A stretch of 64,000 nucleotides of DNA, taken from NCBI GenBank assembly GCA_020073345.1, contig JAIQFI010000013.1, positions 57,287 through 121,286 of the forward strand, written 5' to 3'. Below, piece by piece: positions 17,292 to 27,133 of the stretch. Under the pieces are notes generated by a model. It was not told where the DNA came from and did not search any database. It saw only the letters and a program-made list of their open reading frames with translations. Position 1 is the stretch's first letter. The number at the start of each line of letters is the position of its first letter. Source of the stretch: Terriglobia bacterium. Its GTDB lineage: Bacteria > Acidobacteriota > Terriglobia > Bryobacterales > Bryobacteraceae. A program made the position numbers and the translations under genes.

Positions 17292-18137
17292 CTAGCGGGC
17301 CTTCACGACGTAGTAGAGGAACGGATTCGTCACTTCCTTGAACCAGTGCGGGACACCGGCGGGAATGATGATTACGTCGCCTTTCGAGAGCAGGCGCGTC
17401 TCGCCACCATCGATCCTTTCACCTCGGAATTCGTCCGCTGCGATCGGCTTGGAGTTGACGGCGGTGCCTCCGGTCACCAGGGTTGCGATACCGTCGAGGA
17501 CGTAAACAATATCGGCATCCTTTGTGTGGATTTCCGACATTCCGGACTGCTCGCGCCGGCTGGCGTGGACCATATACTTATCGCTGTGATCGAACAGCAC
17601 GGAGCCTTTGGCGAACGCGGCCTTGACCTGGTCCTTCGGAAAGTAGCTGACGGGTGGTGGACCGGACTCAAATGCTTTGGCGCCAGCCATTGCGAGTTCC
17701 TCGTCTTGCTGCGCGCTCGCCGCGCCGCTGACCCCGACCGCGCCGACGATCTGCCCGTCGACGCTGACCGGGACACCACCCTGAAGCGGAGTAAAACCAT
17801 CGAGAGCCACCATCGCAGTGCGGCCCTTGTTTACGATGTCCTCAAAAACCTTGGTCGGCTTTTGAAACAGTAGTGCGGTCCGCGCTTTGCCGATCGAAAT
17901 ATTCGCCCCCGCGGCAAACGTGCCGTCAATCCGCTCGAGGGCCATAAGATTACCGCCGTTATCTACGACGGCGATGACGCCGGTTGTCTTCTTGTTGTTT
18001 GCTGCGGCGACCGCAGCGTCGATAACCCGGCGCGCGCCGTCCATGGTGAGGGATTTCGTCTCCGCGAACTGCGCCTGCGCAAGGGGTGCAATGCTTAGCA
18101 GGGCCGCAGCGGCAACGGTTGATTTGAAAATGTTCAT
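17292..18137 (-). CDS. GlcG/HbpS-cupin fusion protein, exported
   Basis: 281 residues: a signal peptide, a GlcG/HbpS domain (GVIAVVDNGGNLMALERIDG, SIGKARTALLFQ, PLQGGVPVSVDGQIVGAVGV) to about residue 150, then a cupin (HTKDADIVYVLDGIATLVTG, GDVIIIPAGVPHWFKEV) with metal-ligand-like His and Glu residues. AGGAGA lies 8 bases before the ATG. The first gene of the operon GlcG-cupin / GlcG / SMP-30, behind a GGAATA promoter at 18163-18188. The cupin may be an enzyme or sensor domain acting with the GlcG domain; the substrate is unknown. Confidence 0.85.
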   Translation of the reverse strand: MNIFKSTVAAAALLSIAPLAQAQFAETKSLTMDGARRVIDAAVAAANNKKTTGVIAVVDNGGNLMALERIDGTFAAGANISIGKARTALLFQKPTKVFEDIVNKGRTAMVALDGFTPLQGGVPVSVDGQIVGAVGVSGAASAQQDEELAMAGAKAFESGPPPVSYFPKDQVKAAFAKGSVLFDHSDKYMVHASRREQSGMSEIHTKDADIVYVLDGIATLVTGGTAVNSKPIAADEFRGERIDGGETRLLSKGDVIIIPAGVPHWFKEVTNPFLYYVVKAR

Positions 18138-18162
18138 TGGATGATCTCCTGTCCGCCCTGTT

Positions 18163-18188
18163 AATCCGGACGGGAACCGGTTTATTCC
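18163..18188 (-). promoter_or_regulatory. GGAATA-type (ECF-like) promoter of the GlcG-cupin operon
   Basis: Minus-strand GGAATAAAC (18188-18180), 12 bases, GGATT (18167-18163): one base shorter than the other sites. The start codon follows 25 bases after the -10, with an AGGAGA ribosome-binding site. Confidence 0.6.
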
Positions 18189-18204
18189 GGCCCGTGGCGT
18201 GAAC

Positions 18205-18681
18205 TCACCACGCTTTGAAAACGTTGTGGCCGACTTCCCAGGTGTGGAAGATGCCGGCGATCACCAGCGTGACGACAAGGCTGCCGATGCCGAGAAGACC
18301 TTCTTTGTGCGCGAGGTCGGTGATAAGCGCAAACAGCGGGAGATAGACCACGACCGCTGTGATCATGCCGGGACAATAGCTACGCGTGAGCACGGACGCG
18401 CCCACGTGGAAGATCGTGTTGAAAAGAACGCTGGGCGCGAAAACGAACGCGAAGAAGATAAAGATGACGGGGCGATTCGGGAAGTGCCAGACGATTAACG
18501 CGGCCAATAGGGACGCGGCGACTCCTGCCGTGTGGGTCACTTTGTAGTCGCGCTGCGTGAACTGAGGCGAAGCATGGCTCCTGGCCCAACCGGTAAAGCG
18601 CGGCCACTCTTCCAGGACGTGAAGCGCAAAGGCCGGGCAAAACAGCCAGACAGCCTGCGCAAAACTAAGGCTGGGGATCAC
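18205..18681 (-). CDS. HXXEE domain membrane protein
   Basis: 158 residues, four predicted membrane helices. The N-terminal FALHVLEEWPRF carries the HXXEE signature, and a second conserved FHTWEVGHNVFKAW lies at the C-terminus. The family has no assigned biochemical function. The gene overlaps the debranching-enzyme gene by 4 bases and is the last of the carbohydrate operon. Confidence 0.85.
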   Translation of the reverse strand: MIPSLSFAQAVWLFCPAFALHVLEEWPRFTGWARSHASPQFTQRDYKVTHTAGVAASLLAALIVWHFPNRPVIFIFFAFVFAPSVLFNTIFHVGASVLTRSYCPGMITAVVVYLPLFALITDLAHKEGLLGIGSLVVTLVIAGIFHTWEVGHNVFKAW

Positions 18682-20684
18682 ACCTGGGCGACTTCTGCCT
18701 GGGCACGATGGGAGACCGCAATCTCGTAGACGTCTTCCACGGCCGCGCGAAGCAACTCACCGATGCTCCATGCCTGGGCCACACATCCCCTAGGCTCATA
18801 GGGTGAATCGGCGTCAGCAATTTCAGAGATCTGCCCGAGGGCGGCCATGCGCAAATGTTCTTCGAATGGTTTTAGCAACAGCTCGGCCTGACGGCGAGCC
18901 TCCTTGCTCCGCTTGTTGACTTTGACATAAGCAGAGATATAGGGACCGATAAGCCACGGCCAGACCGTCCCCTGATGATACGCGGAGTCCCGTTCAACAA
19001 CCCCGCCTTCATAGCGAGGCCGATAGCTCGGGTCACTGGGAGATAGGCTTCGCAGACCGAGCGGAGTGAGCAACTCGCGCTGAGCCACTTCGACGATCTG
19101 CCGCTGCTTCTTTGACGGGAGCATACCGTGAAACAGGCTGACAGCGAAGATCTGGTTCGGTCGTACGGAGGCGTCGCGATGCTCACCGTCGACTACGTCG
19201 TATAGACAGCCAGCGTCCGCATTCCAAAACTGAGCGTTGAAGCTGTCCTTCGTCTCCTTGGCAAGCTCGCCGAGAAACACCTCGGGTCCCGAGTCGCCGA
19301 ACTCATGTGTGAGATCGCGCAAAATACACAGCGCGTTGTACCAGAGCGCCTGAATCTCGACGGGCTTCCCCGTCCGGGGGGTAACCACCCAATCGCCGAT
19401 TTTGGCGTCCATCCACGTGAGCTGGACGCCAGCCTCACCACATGCCAGAAGGCCGTCGCTGTCCAGGCGGATCCCATACCGGGTGCCTTGAGTGTGCCAG
19501 TCGATGATTTCCTTCAGCTTCGAATAGAGTCGCCTGCGTACAAAGTCGTAATCACCCGTGTATTGCAGGTAGGAGCGAACAGCTTCGAAAAGCCAGAGCG
19601 TTGCGTCGACAGTGTTGTATTCGGGTGATTCCCCTGCGTCTGGAAAGCGGTTGGGAAGCATACCCTCGTCAGCACTTTGGGTAAAGGCTTCGAGAATATT
19701 TCGAGCGACGTCAGAGCGGCCGGTCGTGAGCGTTATCCCCGGGAGCGCGATCATCGTGTCGCGACCCCAGTCTGCGAACCAGTGATAGCCGGCGATGATT
19801 GAGTTCAATTCTCCGCGCTGCACGATGAACTGGTCGGCCGCTGCCGTCAGCTGCTGGATCAGCGGGTCGGGTGAAGGAGCCCTCAGAATAACCGCTTGCC
19901 GCCGTTTGATCTCTTGCTCGCGAAGCACGGGAGCCAGCTTTGCTGGCCGAACCTGAGTGGACACGACGATGATGGCTGTCGCGCCGTGATGCGCCGGAAA
20001 TCGTAGAACAAACGGATTGAATAGATCCTCGTGCGCGTCTAGTCCGCGTTCCTGCTCGGCCGTATATTCGATATCGAAATACCAGTTCCCGGTTACCTCA
20101 ACGGCATCCGCGTTGTGACCGAAATGGAGGTCGGGCAGGCCGTCGTAGGGCGCGATCGTGACAATGCCATCCTCGGAACGAACGGTAGGATCGAGAGAAC
20201 CGTTCTGATGCGTGGTCCCATGGTAATCCCGAAACGCGATGAGAGGCCGCAGCTCCAGGACGCATTCAGAAGTGAGGCCCGGCGAGTGGATATTGTATTC
20301 GACTACCGTGGTGTTCTCGCCGTGAACCATAAAGAGGCGCTTTTCGATTTCGACGCCCTCAACGTCATAGACGAATGTCGGGAACGGATCGAGCCGGAAT
20401 TCCTTGAGATAGCGGTGCCCTTGCGGATGTACCGCGCCCGGATACTGGTTGGCCGAGAAATCGTAAGGGTGGCCGTCAATCAGCAGAGTTTCTTCGAACT
20501 TCGAAAGGAGAACCACGCGACCCACCGGCGGCTTCGTCGCTGCGGTCAGCAGGCCGTGATATCGGCGCGTGTTCAGGCCGACAATGCTGGAGGAAGAAAA
20601 ACCACCGAGGCCGTTGGTCTCCAGCCACTCCAGCTTTCGTGCCTGATCGAGATCCCGGCAGGTGTTTTGATCGATGCGGATCAT
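18678..20684 (-). CDS. Glycogen debranching enzyme-like amylo-alpha-1,6-glucosidase
   Basis: 668 residues. The N-terminal GDE_N beta-domain opens with [20 protein letters not shown] and [13 protein letters not shown], the bacterial/archaeal debranching hallmark. The C-terminal (alpha/alpha)6 barrel (about 270-650) contains [32 protein letters not shown] and [13 protein letters not shown], with the Asp and Glu catalytic candidates of the GH133-type clan. It removes alpha-1,6 branches from glycogen or maltodextrin in the cytoplasm. Start overlaps the MGH1 gene stop by 4 bases. In such clusters these enzymes are often linked to glycogen or trehalose-based stress survival; that is inference. Confidence 0.9.
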   Translation of the reverse strand: MIRIDQNTCRDLDQARKLEWLETNGLGGFSSSSIVGLNTRRYHGLLTAATKPPVGRVVLLSKFEETLLIDGHPYDFSANQYPGAVHPQGHRYLKEFRLDPFPTFVYDVEGVEIEKRLFMVHGENTTVVEYNIHSPGLTSECVLELRPLIAFRDYHGTTHQNGSLDPTVRSEDGIVTIAPYDGLPDLHFGHNADAVEVTGNWYFDIEYTAEQERGLDAHEDLFNPFVLRFPAHHGATAIIVVSTQVRPAKLAPVLREQEIKRRQAVILRAPSPDPLIQQLTAAADQFIVQRGELNSIIAGYHWFADWGRDTMIALPGITLTTGRSDVARNILEAFTQSADEGMLPNRFPDAGESPEYNTVDATLWLFEAVRSYLQYTGDYDFVRRRLYSKLKEIIDWHTQGTRYGIRLDSDGLLACGEAGVQLTWMDAKIGDWVVTPRTGKPVEIQALWYNALCILRDLTHEFGDSGPEVFLGELAKETKDSFNAQFWNADAGCLYDVVDGEHRDASVRPNQIFAVSLFHGMLPSKKQRQIVEVAQRELLTPLGLRSLSPSDPSYRPRYEGGVVERDSAYHQGTVWPWLIGPYISAYVKVNKRSKEARRQAELLLKPFEEHLRMAALGQISEIADADSPYEPRGCVAQAWSIGELLRAAVEDVYEIAVSHRAQAEVAQV

Positions 20685-23392
20685 GCTGGTACCTCGGCTA
20701 GGGCTTCCTCTTGCACTTGAGGCACTGTCGTCACAAAGTCGCCCTCTCCGCTCTGCTGAAGCAGCTTTGCCACGATGCCAGTCCAGCCAGTCTGATGACT
20801 TGCACCAACTCCAGATCCGTCATCCCCATGGAAATACTCGTAGAAAAGCACCAGGTCGCGCCAATGCGGATCATCCTTAAACTGCGCGTAGCCGCCATGG
20901 ACAGGGCGCGATTGCTGATCGTCCGTCAGGAAGATCCGAGTAAGCCGGCGAGAAAGCTCGGCGGCTACCTCCCATAGCGTCATGTAAACGCCCGAGCCGG
21001 TGGGGCATTCGACCTTGAAGTCGTCTCCCAAATAGTGGTGGAACTTCTGGAGGGATTCGATCAGGAGATAGTTCACGGGGAACCAGATCGGCCCGCGCCA
21101 ATTTGAGTTCCCACCGAAAAGTCCGGTACTCGACTCCGCAGGTTCGTAGTCGACCCTGTACTCCATTCCGTTGACAGGTAGGCGATAGGGCTCATCTTTG
21201 TGCACGCGCGAAAGAGCTCGCAACCCGTAGGGCGATAGGAATTCGTTCTCGTCGAGCATGAACCGCAGGACGCGGCGGAGTTGATCCGCGTTCACGATAG
21301 AAAGGAGCCGCCGCTCCTCCATCCCGGTGGTGTTCATGCAGGCCACGTTGGCCGTCAGATCCTTGCGATTCTCGATGAACCAATCAAGCCTCCGTTTAAA
21401 TCCAGGCAGCCGGTTTATCACCTCGGAATCCAGAGTCTCGACAGCATACAGCGGGATCAGGCCCACCATGGAACGAATCTTGAGCGGGAGATGTCCGTTG
21501 CTTGGCGTGTGCAGTACATCGTAGAAGAAGCCGTCCTTCTCATCCCACATACCGACGCCGTCGTTGCCAAGGTGGTTAATCGCATTGGCAATGTATAGGA
21601 AGTGCTCCCAGAACTTGCTTGCCACGTCTTCGTAAGAAGGATCTTCTTTGGCGAGTTCGAGTGCGATCGCCAGCAGGTTAAGGCTGTACATCGCCATCCA
21701 GCCCGTGCCGTCCGCCTGTTCGAGGTGTCCGCCGGTAGGCAATGGCGCGCTGCGATCGAAGACTCCGATGTTGTCTAGACCGAGGAAGCCTCCCTGGAAC
21801 ACGTTTCGTCCTTCGGCATCTTTTCGGTTTACCCACCAAGTGAAATTGAGAAGTAACTTGTGGAAGATCCGCTGGAGAAAGACTCGATCGCCAACGCCGC
21901 GGCGTTTCTTCTCGATCTTGTATACGCGCCAGGCCGCCCAGGCGTGAACCGGAGGGTTGACGTCGCCGAAAGCCCACTCGTACGCAGGAAGTTGTCCATT
22001 AGGGTGCATGTACCACTCACGCACCATCAGCATGAGCTGTTCTTTGGCGAAGTCGGAATCAACCAGCGCCAATGGCACACAGTGGAAGGCAAGGTCCCAC
22101 GCCGCATACCACGGGTATTCCCACTTGTCCGGCATGGAAATCACGTCGGCGTTGTAAAGGTGTCCCCATTCGCGATTGCGTCCGTTCTTGCGCTGGTCCG
22201 GCGGCGCGGGCTGATCTGGGTCACCGTTCAGCCAGTCCTTGACCACGTAGTGATAGAACTGCTTGGACCACAACAGACCTCCAAACGACTGCCGCATCAC
22301 GTTGCGAGCGTCACCAGAGAGGTGTTCGGGAATCACGGTGTCGTAGAATTCGTCTGCTTCTTTGCGGCGTTGGGAGAAGATACGCTCGAACTCACGCCCG
22401 AACGCGCTCCCGGCACCTTTGTTTGTCAAACGTAGGCAGACCGTTGCCGTTTCGCCTGCCCCGACGGTCAGCTTGTAAAGAGCCGCCGCCTTAGTGCCCA
22501 CTTGGTTGTCGTTCACCGCATCCTTGGCGCCGTGGACTACGAAGTTATTGATTCCGTCCTTAGCGAGCTTCGAGCCATCGTCATACCCATACAATCTCCA
22601 CGCATTGGTCTCGTTCTCCGTAAACAGAAGCTCAGGGGCTCCCTCGCAGGCAAGCCAACGTTTTCCGTACTGCGGCTCGTCGAGCTCGATCGTATTTTCG
22701 GAGCTGGCGCGCAGCTTGGGCCGGCGAACGTCGTGGCCCGCCTTTTGTCCCCATGCCCAGGTGTTGCGGAACCAGATCGTCGGCAGGAGGTGCAACTCAG
22801 CCGCCTCCGGCCCACGGTTCGCAATGTTGAGTTTGATCAGAATATCGTCACTCGAGGCTTTCGCATACTCGACAAACACATCGAAATAACGATTGTCGTT
22901 GAACGCACCTGTGTCGATCAGCTCAAACTCGCGAGTAGCGCGGCCTCGATTCCGATTCTCCTCGACAAGCCGCTGATAGGGGAAAGCTGCCTGCGGATAT
23001 TTGTACAAGTACTTCATGTAGGAGTGAGTCGGCGTCGAGTCCAGATAGAAGTAACATTCCTTGCAGTCCTCACCGTGGTTTCCTTCGTTGCCGGTGAGAC
23101 CGAAGAGCCGCTCCTTCAGGATCGGATCGTGCCCATTCCACAGTGCGATCGAGAAGCAGATCTTTTGGTGCCGGTCCGAGATGCCCGCGATCCCATCTTC
23201 ATTCCAGCGGTACGCTCTGGAGCGGGCGTGATCGTGCGAGACGTATTCCCACGCAGTGCCGTGCTCGCTGTAGTCCTCGCGGACGGTTCCCCAGGCGCGC
23301 TCGCTGAGATAGGGCCCCCAGCGCTTCCAATGCGATTCGCGGTCCCGGGCTTCTTCGAGTCTCTTATGTTCTGCGGTTAGGTGAGTCGTCAC
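20681..23392 (-). CDS. MGH1/GH63-like glucosidase
   Basis: 903 residues, no signal peptide. It opens with [20 protein letters not shown], typical of the large cytoplasmic glucosidase family related to GH63 (mannosyl-oligosaccharide glucosidase fold). The (alpha/alpha)6 barrel carries [27 protein letters not shown] and [14 protein letters not shown]. The exact substrate (alpha-glucan or glucosyl compatible solute) is not known. It is immediately upstream of the debranching gene and about 60 bases after the second anti-sigma gene, so it could be read from the sigma operon or from a weak promoter at 23433-23459. Confidence 0.85.
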   Translation of the reverse strand: MTTHLTAEHKRLEEARDRESHWKRWGPYLSERAWGTVREDYSEHGTAWEYVSHDHARSRAYRWNEDGIAGISDRHQKICFSIALWNGHDPILKERLFGLTGNEGNHGEDCKECYFYLDSTPTHSYMKYLYKYPQAAFPYQRLVEENRNRGRATREFELIDTGAFNDNRYFDVFVEYAKASSDDILIKLNIANRGPEAAELHLLPTIWFRNTWAWGQKAGHDVRRPKLRASSENTIELDEPQYGKRWLACEGAPELLFTENETNAWRLYGYDDGSKLAKDGINNFVVHGAKDAVNDNQVGTKAAALYKLTVGAGETATVCLRLTNKGAGSAFGREFERIFSQRRKEADEFYDTVIPEHLSGDARNVMRQSFGGLLWSKQFYHYVVKDWLNGDPDQPAPPDQRKNGRNREWGHLYNADVISMPDKWEYPWYAAWDLAFHCVPLALVDSDFAKEQLMLMVREWYMHPNGQLPAYEWAFGDVNPPVHAWAAWRVYKIEKKRRGVGDRVFLQRIFHKLLLNFTWWVNRKDAEGRNVFQGGFLGLDNIGVFDRSAPLPTGGHLEQADGTGWMAMYSLNLLAIALELAKEDPSYEDVASKFWEHFLYIANAINHLGNDGVGMWDEKDGFFYDVLHTPSNGHLPLKIRSMVGLIPLYAVETLDSEVINRLPGFKRRLDWFIENRKDLTANVACMNTTGMEERRLLSIVNADQLRRVLRFMLDENEFLSPYGLRALSRVHKDEPYRLPVNGMEYRVDYEPAESSTGLFGGNSNWRGPIWFPVNYLLIESLQKFHHYLGDDFKVECPTGSGVYMTLWEVAAELSRRLTRIFLTDDQQSRPVHGGYAQFKDDPHWRDLVLFYEYFHGDDGSGVGASHQTGWTGIVAKLLQQSGEGDFVTTVPQVQEEALAEVPA

Positions 23393-23432
23393 GGCTTCTG
23401 AACTCCTCGCAAGAGTGCGTTGTCGAGGACTA

Positions 23433-23459
23433 AAAGCCGTGAGGCTTTGAAACTATTCC
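23433..23459 (-). promoter_or_regulatory. Weak GGAATA-type promoter candidate before glucosidase
   Basis: Minus-strand GGAATAGTT (23459-23451) overlaps the stop of the anti-sigma-like gene. At the standard spacing the -10 reads GGCTT, missing the A of the consensus AT. The -35 is identical to that at 40708. Confidence 0.3.
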
Positions 23460-24187
23460 TCAGACACGAGGAAATCTTTCACCTTCGGACCGAGCGCAAG
23501 CATCAGCTGGGTGTTCTGTTGCTTCGGCAGGTCGGAGATGAAGTAGACCAGGTAGTCACGGGTTTCAAACGCGGTCATCTGGAAGCGCTGCACGCTGGAC
23601 TGGTACATCGGAATTCCCGCTTGGACTAGAGCGGGCAGCATATCCTCCGTGCTGAAGGACTCTCCGTCGCCTTTCCGTGTGATCACTAACGACAGCATGT
23701 TCGAGTCGTTCATCAAGGACAGATGAACGAACTTCCTCCGGTGATAGCTGCACTGATGGGCCAGCATCATGCGATAGTTGTCGGGAACCTGGCTGCGGAC
23801 AATCGGGATGAGCCCGACATACTGCGGATTCATCTTCTCGATGAACTCCTCGGTGGTCGGCGGATTCGTTGGATACTTACGAAACACTGCGCAATGGATG
23901 TGGTCGCCAAGTCCGACGCGCATTAGTGTCGCGATGTGCGTTGAGACTGATCCGATATAGGACTCCTGCGAGCTAACGGTAAGCCTCAAATGGCCAAGCT
24001 CGTACGCGACAGCGAAGCCGGCAAAAACAGCAATTGCGGCCGCGGCCGGTATAAGCCGCGGTAGCCAGCGGCGTCCCGGCCTCTCAGTGCGCAGACTATT
24101 ACGGATTCGCGCTTCGAGAAATGGAGGTGCCGCGACGCTTTTGACGGCGGCTCGGAGTCGGTTATTGGTATTAGGCTTTTCGTTCAT
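23453..24187 (-). CDS. Membrane anti-sigma-like protein (paralogue 2)
   Basis: 244 residues: a cytoplasmic segment with the anti-sigma-like PPFLEARIR helix (21-29), one membrane helix (about 46-64), and an outer domain. The outer domain has conserved His and Cys residues: HIHCAVF (His98, Cys99), AHQCSYH (His144, Cys146), FVHLSL (His155), then TRDYLVYFISDLP. The 247-residue product of the adjacent gene is a full-length paralogue with the same His/Cys set. The family pattern and position after an ECF gene suggest a transmembrane anti-sigma factor; the outer residues may bind metal or respond to redox. No zf-HC2 motif. Confidence 0.7.
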   Translation of the reverse strand: MNEKPNTNNRLRAAVKSVAAPPFLEARIRNSLRTERPGRRWLPRLIPAAAAIAVFAGFAVAYELGHLRLTVSSQESYIGSVSTHIATLMRVGLGDHIHCAVFRKYPTNPPTTEEFIEKMNPQYVGLIPIVRSQVPDNYRMMLAHQCSYHRRKFVHLSLMNDSNMLSLVITRKGDGESFSTEDMLPALVQAGIPMYQSSVQRFQMTAFETRDYLVYFISDLPKQQNTQLMLALGPKVKDFLVSEE

Positions 24188-24198
24188 GCAATCCTGGC

Positions 24199-24942
24199 TC
24201 AGGCCCCCAGCTTATTCAACAGGCTCTGCATGCCTGGCGCCATCGCCTGCATGATCCGCGTGTTTTCCGATTGGGGAAGATCGGAAACAAAATACACCAG
24301 ATAGCCGGGCGTCTCGAACGCGGTGATTGCGAAGCGTTGCACGCCGGATTGGTACATTGGGATGTCCGCTTGCACCAATGCCGGCAACAAACCCTCCGCC
24401 CCAAACGATTCGCCATCCTTGCGGCGGCTAATTACCACCGAGAGCACATGCGAAGAGTTTTCAAGCGAAAGATGTATGAATCGTCGGCCGTTCCACCGGC
24501 ACTGATGCGAAATCAGCAGGCGATAGTCGCTTGGAACCTGGCTTTGGACGATCGGAATCAACTCTCGATATTCGGCCGGTAACTTTTGCTCCAGCACGGC
24601 GACCGCAGGAGCATCCTTCGGATACTTCCGGAAGACCGAGCAATTGATGTGATCCCCGAGTGCCGCGCCCATCAGGCTAACGAGACGGTTCGAGACGGAC
24701 CAAACATATGAAGTCTTCGAAGCTTTGGTTAGGCGGAGATGTCCCGCGTGGTACGCAAGCGCGGTTCCGGCGCACAAAACCGCAACCAGACCCACAGAGG
24801 CTAACTTTAAGGTCGCCAACCGGAAAAACCAGGGACGGGGCTGCTGCACGGCTTGGATTTGGCTTCGAATGCGCGCTTCCAGGAAGGGTGGCACGGTGAC
24901 GCTGTCCACTGCGCTCTTTAGGCGGTTGTTGTTGTCGTTCAT
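24199..24942 (-). CDS. Membrane anti-sigma-like protein (paralogue 1)
   Basis: 247 residues: N-terminal cytoplasmic part with PPFLEARIR (18-26), a membrane helix near 46-64, and an outer domain with HINCSVF (His98, Cys101), SHQCRW (His146, Cys148), FIHLSL (His157) and GYLVYFVSDLP. It begins three bases after the ECF sigma stop codon, the classical sigma/anti-sigma order, and is followed after 11 bases by its paralogue. Two membrane anti-sigma candidates for one sigma suggests heteromer formation or two inputs. Assignment rests on context and general architecture. Confidence 0.72.
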   Translation of the reverse strand: MNDNNNRLKSAVDSVTVPPFLEARIRSQIQAVQQPRPWFFRLATLKLASVGLVAVLCAGTALAYHAGHLRLTKASKTSYVWSVSNRLVSLMGAALGDHINCSVFRKYPKDAPAVAVLEQKLPAEYRELIPIVQSQVPSDYRLLISHQCRWNGRRFIHLSLENSSHVLSVVISRRKDGESFGAEGLLPALVQADIPMYQSGVQRFAITAFETPGYLVYFVSDLPQSENTRIMQAMAPGMQSLLNKLGA

Positions 24943-24944
24943 GC

Positions 24945-25565
24945 CTACTGCCCCCTTTCCGCCGCACGCCCGATGCCATAAGACTGTGCGACTTCTTCTA
25001 GCTGCTCTCTCAATAGTTTCCTGCCGCGGCTCAATCTGGACATGATCGTCCCGATCGGAATTGAAAGGATTTCAGCGGCATCCTTGTACGCAAACTCTTC
25101 TACGTCCACCATCAATATCACGGCGCGAAAGTCTGCTGGGATTCGATCCAGGGCAGCGAGAATATCCTCGTCCGTCAAGTGCTCCGGAATCGGCTCTACG
25201 TAAGTGAGATTCGCCTCGACAAATTCCTCGGTTTCCTTGAGTAAGGGAAAGCGGAACCACTTTCGGCGATGGTGATTGACGCAATGGAACAGAATCTTGA
25301 ACAGCCAGGCGCGACAATTTGTTCCCGGTTCGAACCTGTGGAACGACTTCCACGCCTGGAGGTAAACTTCCTGCGCGACGTCTTCCGCTCTTGCCCGGTC
25401 GCCAAGAATACGAGTAGCAGTTCGGAAGATGTCATTCAGGTGGGGCATTGCCTCAGCTTCGAAGCGATCCGCAGCGGTAGTGGCAGAGTTGTCCGACACA
25501 AAGGTTCCGACAGTTTGCGAGAGATCGTCAGCCATCCAGTTCTCGGCGGTTTTGGGACCTGCCAT
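24945..25565 (-). CDS. ECF sigma factor, probably autoregulated
   Basis: 206 residues from ATG at 25565. Region 2 (MPHLNDIFRTATRILGDRAR, then AEDVAQEVYLQAWKSF) and region 4 (LDRIPADFRAVILMVDVEEF, then IPIGTIMSRLSRGRKLL) are both complete. It directs RNA polymerase core to alternative promoters. The frame is open to 25610, but a GGAATA-type promoter (25575-25601) lies inside that extension with its -10 only 9 bases before 25565, so the transcript would be leaderless or use the in-frame ATG at 25535. A paralogous sigma gene is at 46908-47498. Followed at once by two anti-sigma-like genes. Confidence 0.9.
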   Translation of the reverse strand: MAGPKTAENWMADDLSQTVGTFVSDNSATTAADRFEAEAMPHLNDIFRTATRILGDRARAEDVAQEVYLQAWKSFHRFEPGTNCRAWLFKILFHCVNHHRRKWFRFPLLKETEEFVEANLTYVEPIPEHLTDEDILAALDRIPADFRAVILMVDVEEFAYKDAAEILSIPIGTIMSRLSRGRKLLREQLEEVAQSYGIGRAAERGQ

Positions 25566-25574
25566 ATACACCAA

Positions 25575-25601
25575 GATGCCGTTCCCTGCAGGCTTTATTC
25601 C
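25575..25601 (-). promoter_or_regulatory. GGAATA-type (ECF-like) promoter of the ECF sigma gene
   Basis: Minus-strand GGAATAAAG (25601-25593), 13 bases, GCATC (25579-25575). Presence of the motif before the sigma gene itself fits autoregulation and is the main reason to link the motif with this sigma factor. Confidence 0.65.
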
Positions 25602-25714
25602 TGGACTCAAAAGATTTCTTTGAGAGACCTATCTCATTGAAAAAGAAGGGGACACGCGTCAGTTTTCAGCAGCGTATCCCCGGAGGGAGGAATCGAATAA
25701 TCTAGCGGATCGCT

Positions 25715-26110
25715 CTAGCTGACAGGGGAATCGAAACCCGCCTGGCCCAGGATGACCTCGGCCCAGGCGCAGTATACCTGCACTTTGACGATGTCCCGGA
25801 CGTACGCGGGCACCATCACTTCCCGCTTCTCGCCGCTTCCGGCTTTGACCTTGAAAGCGTCCAGTGTGTAGATGTTCCCTTTCGAGTCGATGACACGCCA
25901 CGTCGGAGCCGGAGTATCGGGCACCTTGAAATCAGCCGATACGCGCAGAATCCTTTTGCCGTTTTCGACCGAAAACATGGCGGTTCCCGTGTTTGCCTTG
26001 GGACCTTCAAACTTCGAGGTCGTTTGTGGAGCATTGCCGGCAAATGAAACGCTGGCGGTCACCAGGGCGGCTACCAGCGTGAAGACAGACAACATGCGAT
26101 TGAGTTTCAT
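25715..26110 (-). CDS. Exported DM13-like protein
   Basis: 131 residues: a signal peptide (SVFTLVAALVTASVSFAG), then a small beta-domain (SKFEGPKANTGTAMFSVENG, TWRVIDSKGNIYTLD, VYCAWAEVILGQAGFDSPV). The GTA.F..ENGKR.L..S.DFKVPD...PTW pattern and final AEVILGQA resemble DM13 (electron-transfer-like) domains, which often hold a cysteine or metal; one Cys is present near the end. Assignment is tentative. Last gene of the aquaporin/GMC/VOC operon, 29 bases downstream of the VOC gene. Confidence 0.6.
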   Translation of the reverse strand: MKLNRMLSVFTLVAALVTASVSFAGNAPQTTSKFEGPKANTGTAMFSVENGKRILRVSADFKVPDTPAPTWRVIDSKGNIYTLDAFKVKAGSGEKREVMVPAYVRDIVKVQVYCAWAEVILGQAGFDSPVS

Positions 26111-26139
26111 TTTCAGTTCTCCTTTGACGATTTGATTAG

Positions 26140-27132
26140 TTACTGCTCGGTGACCTGGATGGCGTGGCCATCCGGATCGCGCACAATGAGTGATTTTTGT
26201 GCGAATGACGGTTGTACGACGCCGGTCGATACGAACACCGACCGGGCTTTCCGGAGCTCCATCTCGGCTTCTGCCGCGCTGGTCCCCAAGAACTTGGTTT
26301 GCCTGTGGATGAGGTCGTTCGCCTTCTCCCCTGACGGATATGGACGGCCGTCGCCTGGCGCGAGGTATTCCAGGAATTCGACACCCGGACCTGAGGCCGC
26401 CCGCAAGGACGTGATGCGCAACCGAGCGCCAAACACGTTGTTAAGGCGCTCCTGCTCCGGGCCGTAGTTCTCACTCTCCCCAACCACCTTGAGGCCGAGA
26501 ACGTCACGATAGAATCGTAGGCTGGCATCTGTATCTGAAATCACAATGGCCGTGTGATCTATTCCGAGAAACAGATTGTTGCTCGTTTTATGCCATTTGG
26601 CGTTGCCTTTATCCGGTGGAAACGCCAGAACCTCCAGGAAGTGGCCGTCCGGATCGCGAAAATAGAATGCTTGTATGCCGCCGGCGTTCTCGTTCCAATC
26701 AGGCAAACGCTGCGGCCCTGACGACGCGTGTATGACTTTGTTCTCTCGCAGACGTTTGTAAGCGCGGTCCATGTCGCTGGTAATAATCGCGATGTGCTGG
26801 AACCAGCGGTCGTTCGCTTGCGCATCCGGCGGTGTTGGCCGTCCCCTGGGCGCAAGGAATTCCGTCAGCTCGATGAACTCATCGCCCAGGCGCATACGCG
26901 CCGTCCTCATCCGCAGCCCGAAGACGCCTTCCAGATGTTCATAGTCGGATCCGTCCACCTCGGTTTCAGAGACTTTTTCGAACGACAGCACCTTCGAGTA
27001 GAACTCGACGGATCGATCCAGATCGGAAACGGTCAGGCCCATCGAATCGACGCCAGTGATCAAGGGCGGACGATCGCCACCCGCCAATACACTGCAGACA
27101 AGAACTAGGGAAAGGAATATTCGCCGCGGCAC
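26140..27132 (-). CDS. Exported double VOC-domain (glyoxalase-like) protein
   Basis: 330 residues with a signal peptide (RRIFLSLVLVCSVLAGGDRP). Two tandem glyoxalase/dioxygenase VOC units: GVDSMGLTVSDLDRSVEFYS through FRDPDGHFLEVLAFP, and GIDHTAIVISDTDASLRFYR through VRDPDGHAIQVTEQ. Each has the expected metal-ligand-type His/Glu positions. Two fused units form one complete active-site pair, so a glyoxalase or extradiol-type activity outside the cytoplasm is possible. It starts one base after the GMC oxidoreductase stop, so they are likely translated together. Confidence 0.85.
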   Translation of the reverse strand: MPRRIFLSLVLVCSVLAGGDRPPLITGVDSMGLTVSDLDRSVEFYSKVLSFEKVSETEVDGSDYEHLEGVFGLRMRTARMRLGDEFIELTEFLAPRGRPTPPDAQANDRWFQHIAIITSDMDRAYKRLRENKVIHASSGPQRLPDWNENAGGIQAFYFRDPDGHFLEVLAFPPDKGNAKWHKTSNNLFLGIDHTAIVISDTDASLRFYRDVLGLKVVGESENYGPEQERLNNVFGARLRITSLRAASGPGVEFLEYLAPGDGRPYPSGEKANDLIHRQTKFLGTSAAEAEMELRKARSVFVSTGVVQPSFAQKSLIVRDPDGHAIQVTEQ

Positions 27133-27133
27133 G

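Noticed and set aside
22502..23380. Long plus-strand open frame (292 codons) inside the glucosidase gene
   Set aside because: It lies fully antisense to a well-conserved glucosidase, has no recognisable domain, and is a by-product of codon bias in a GC-rich gene.
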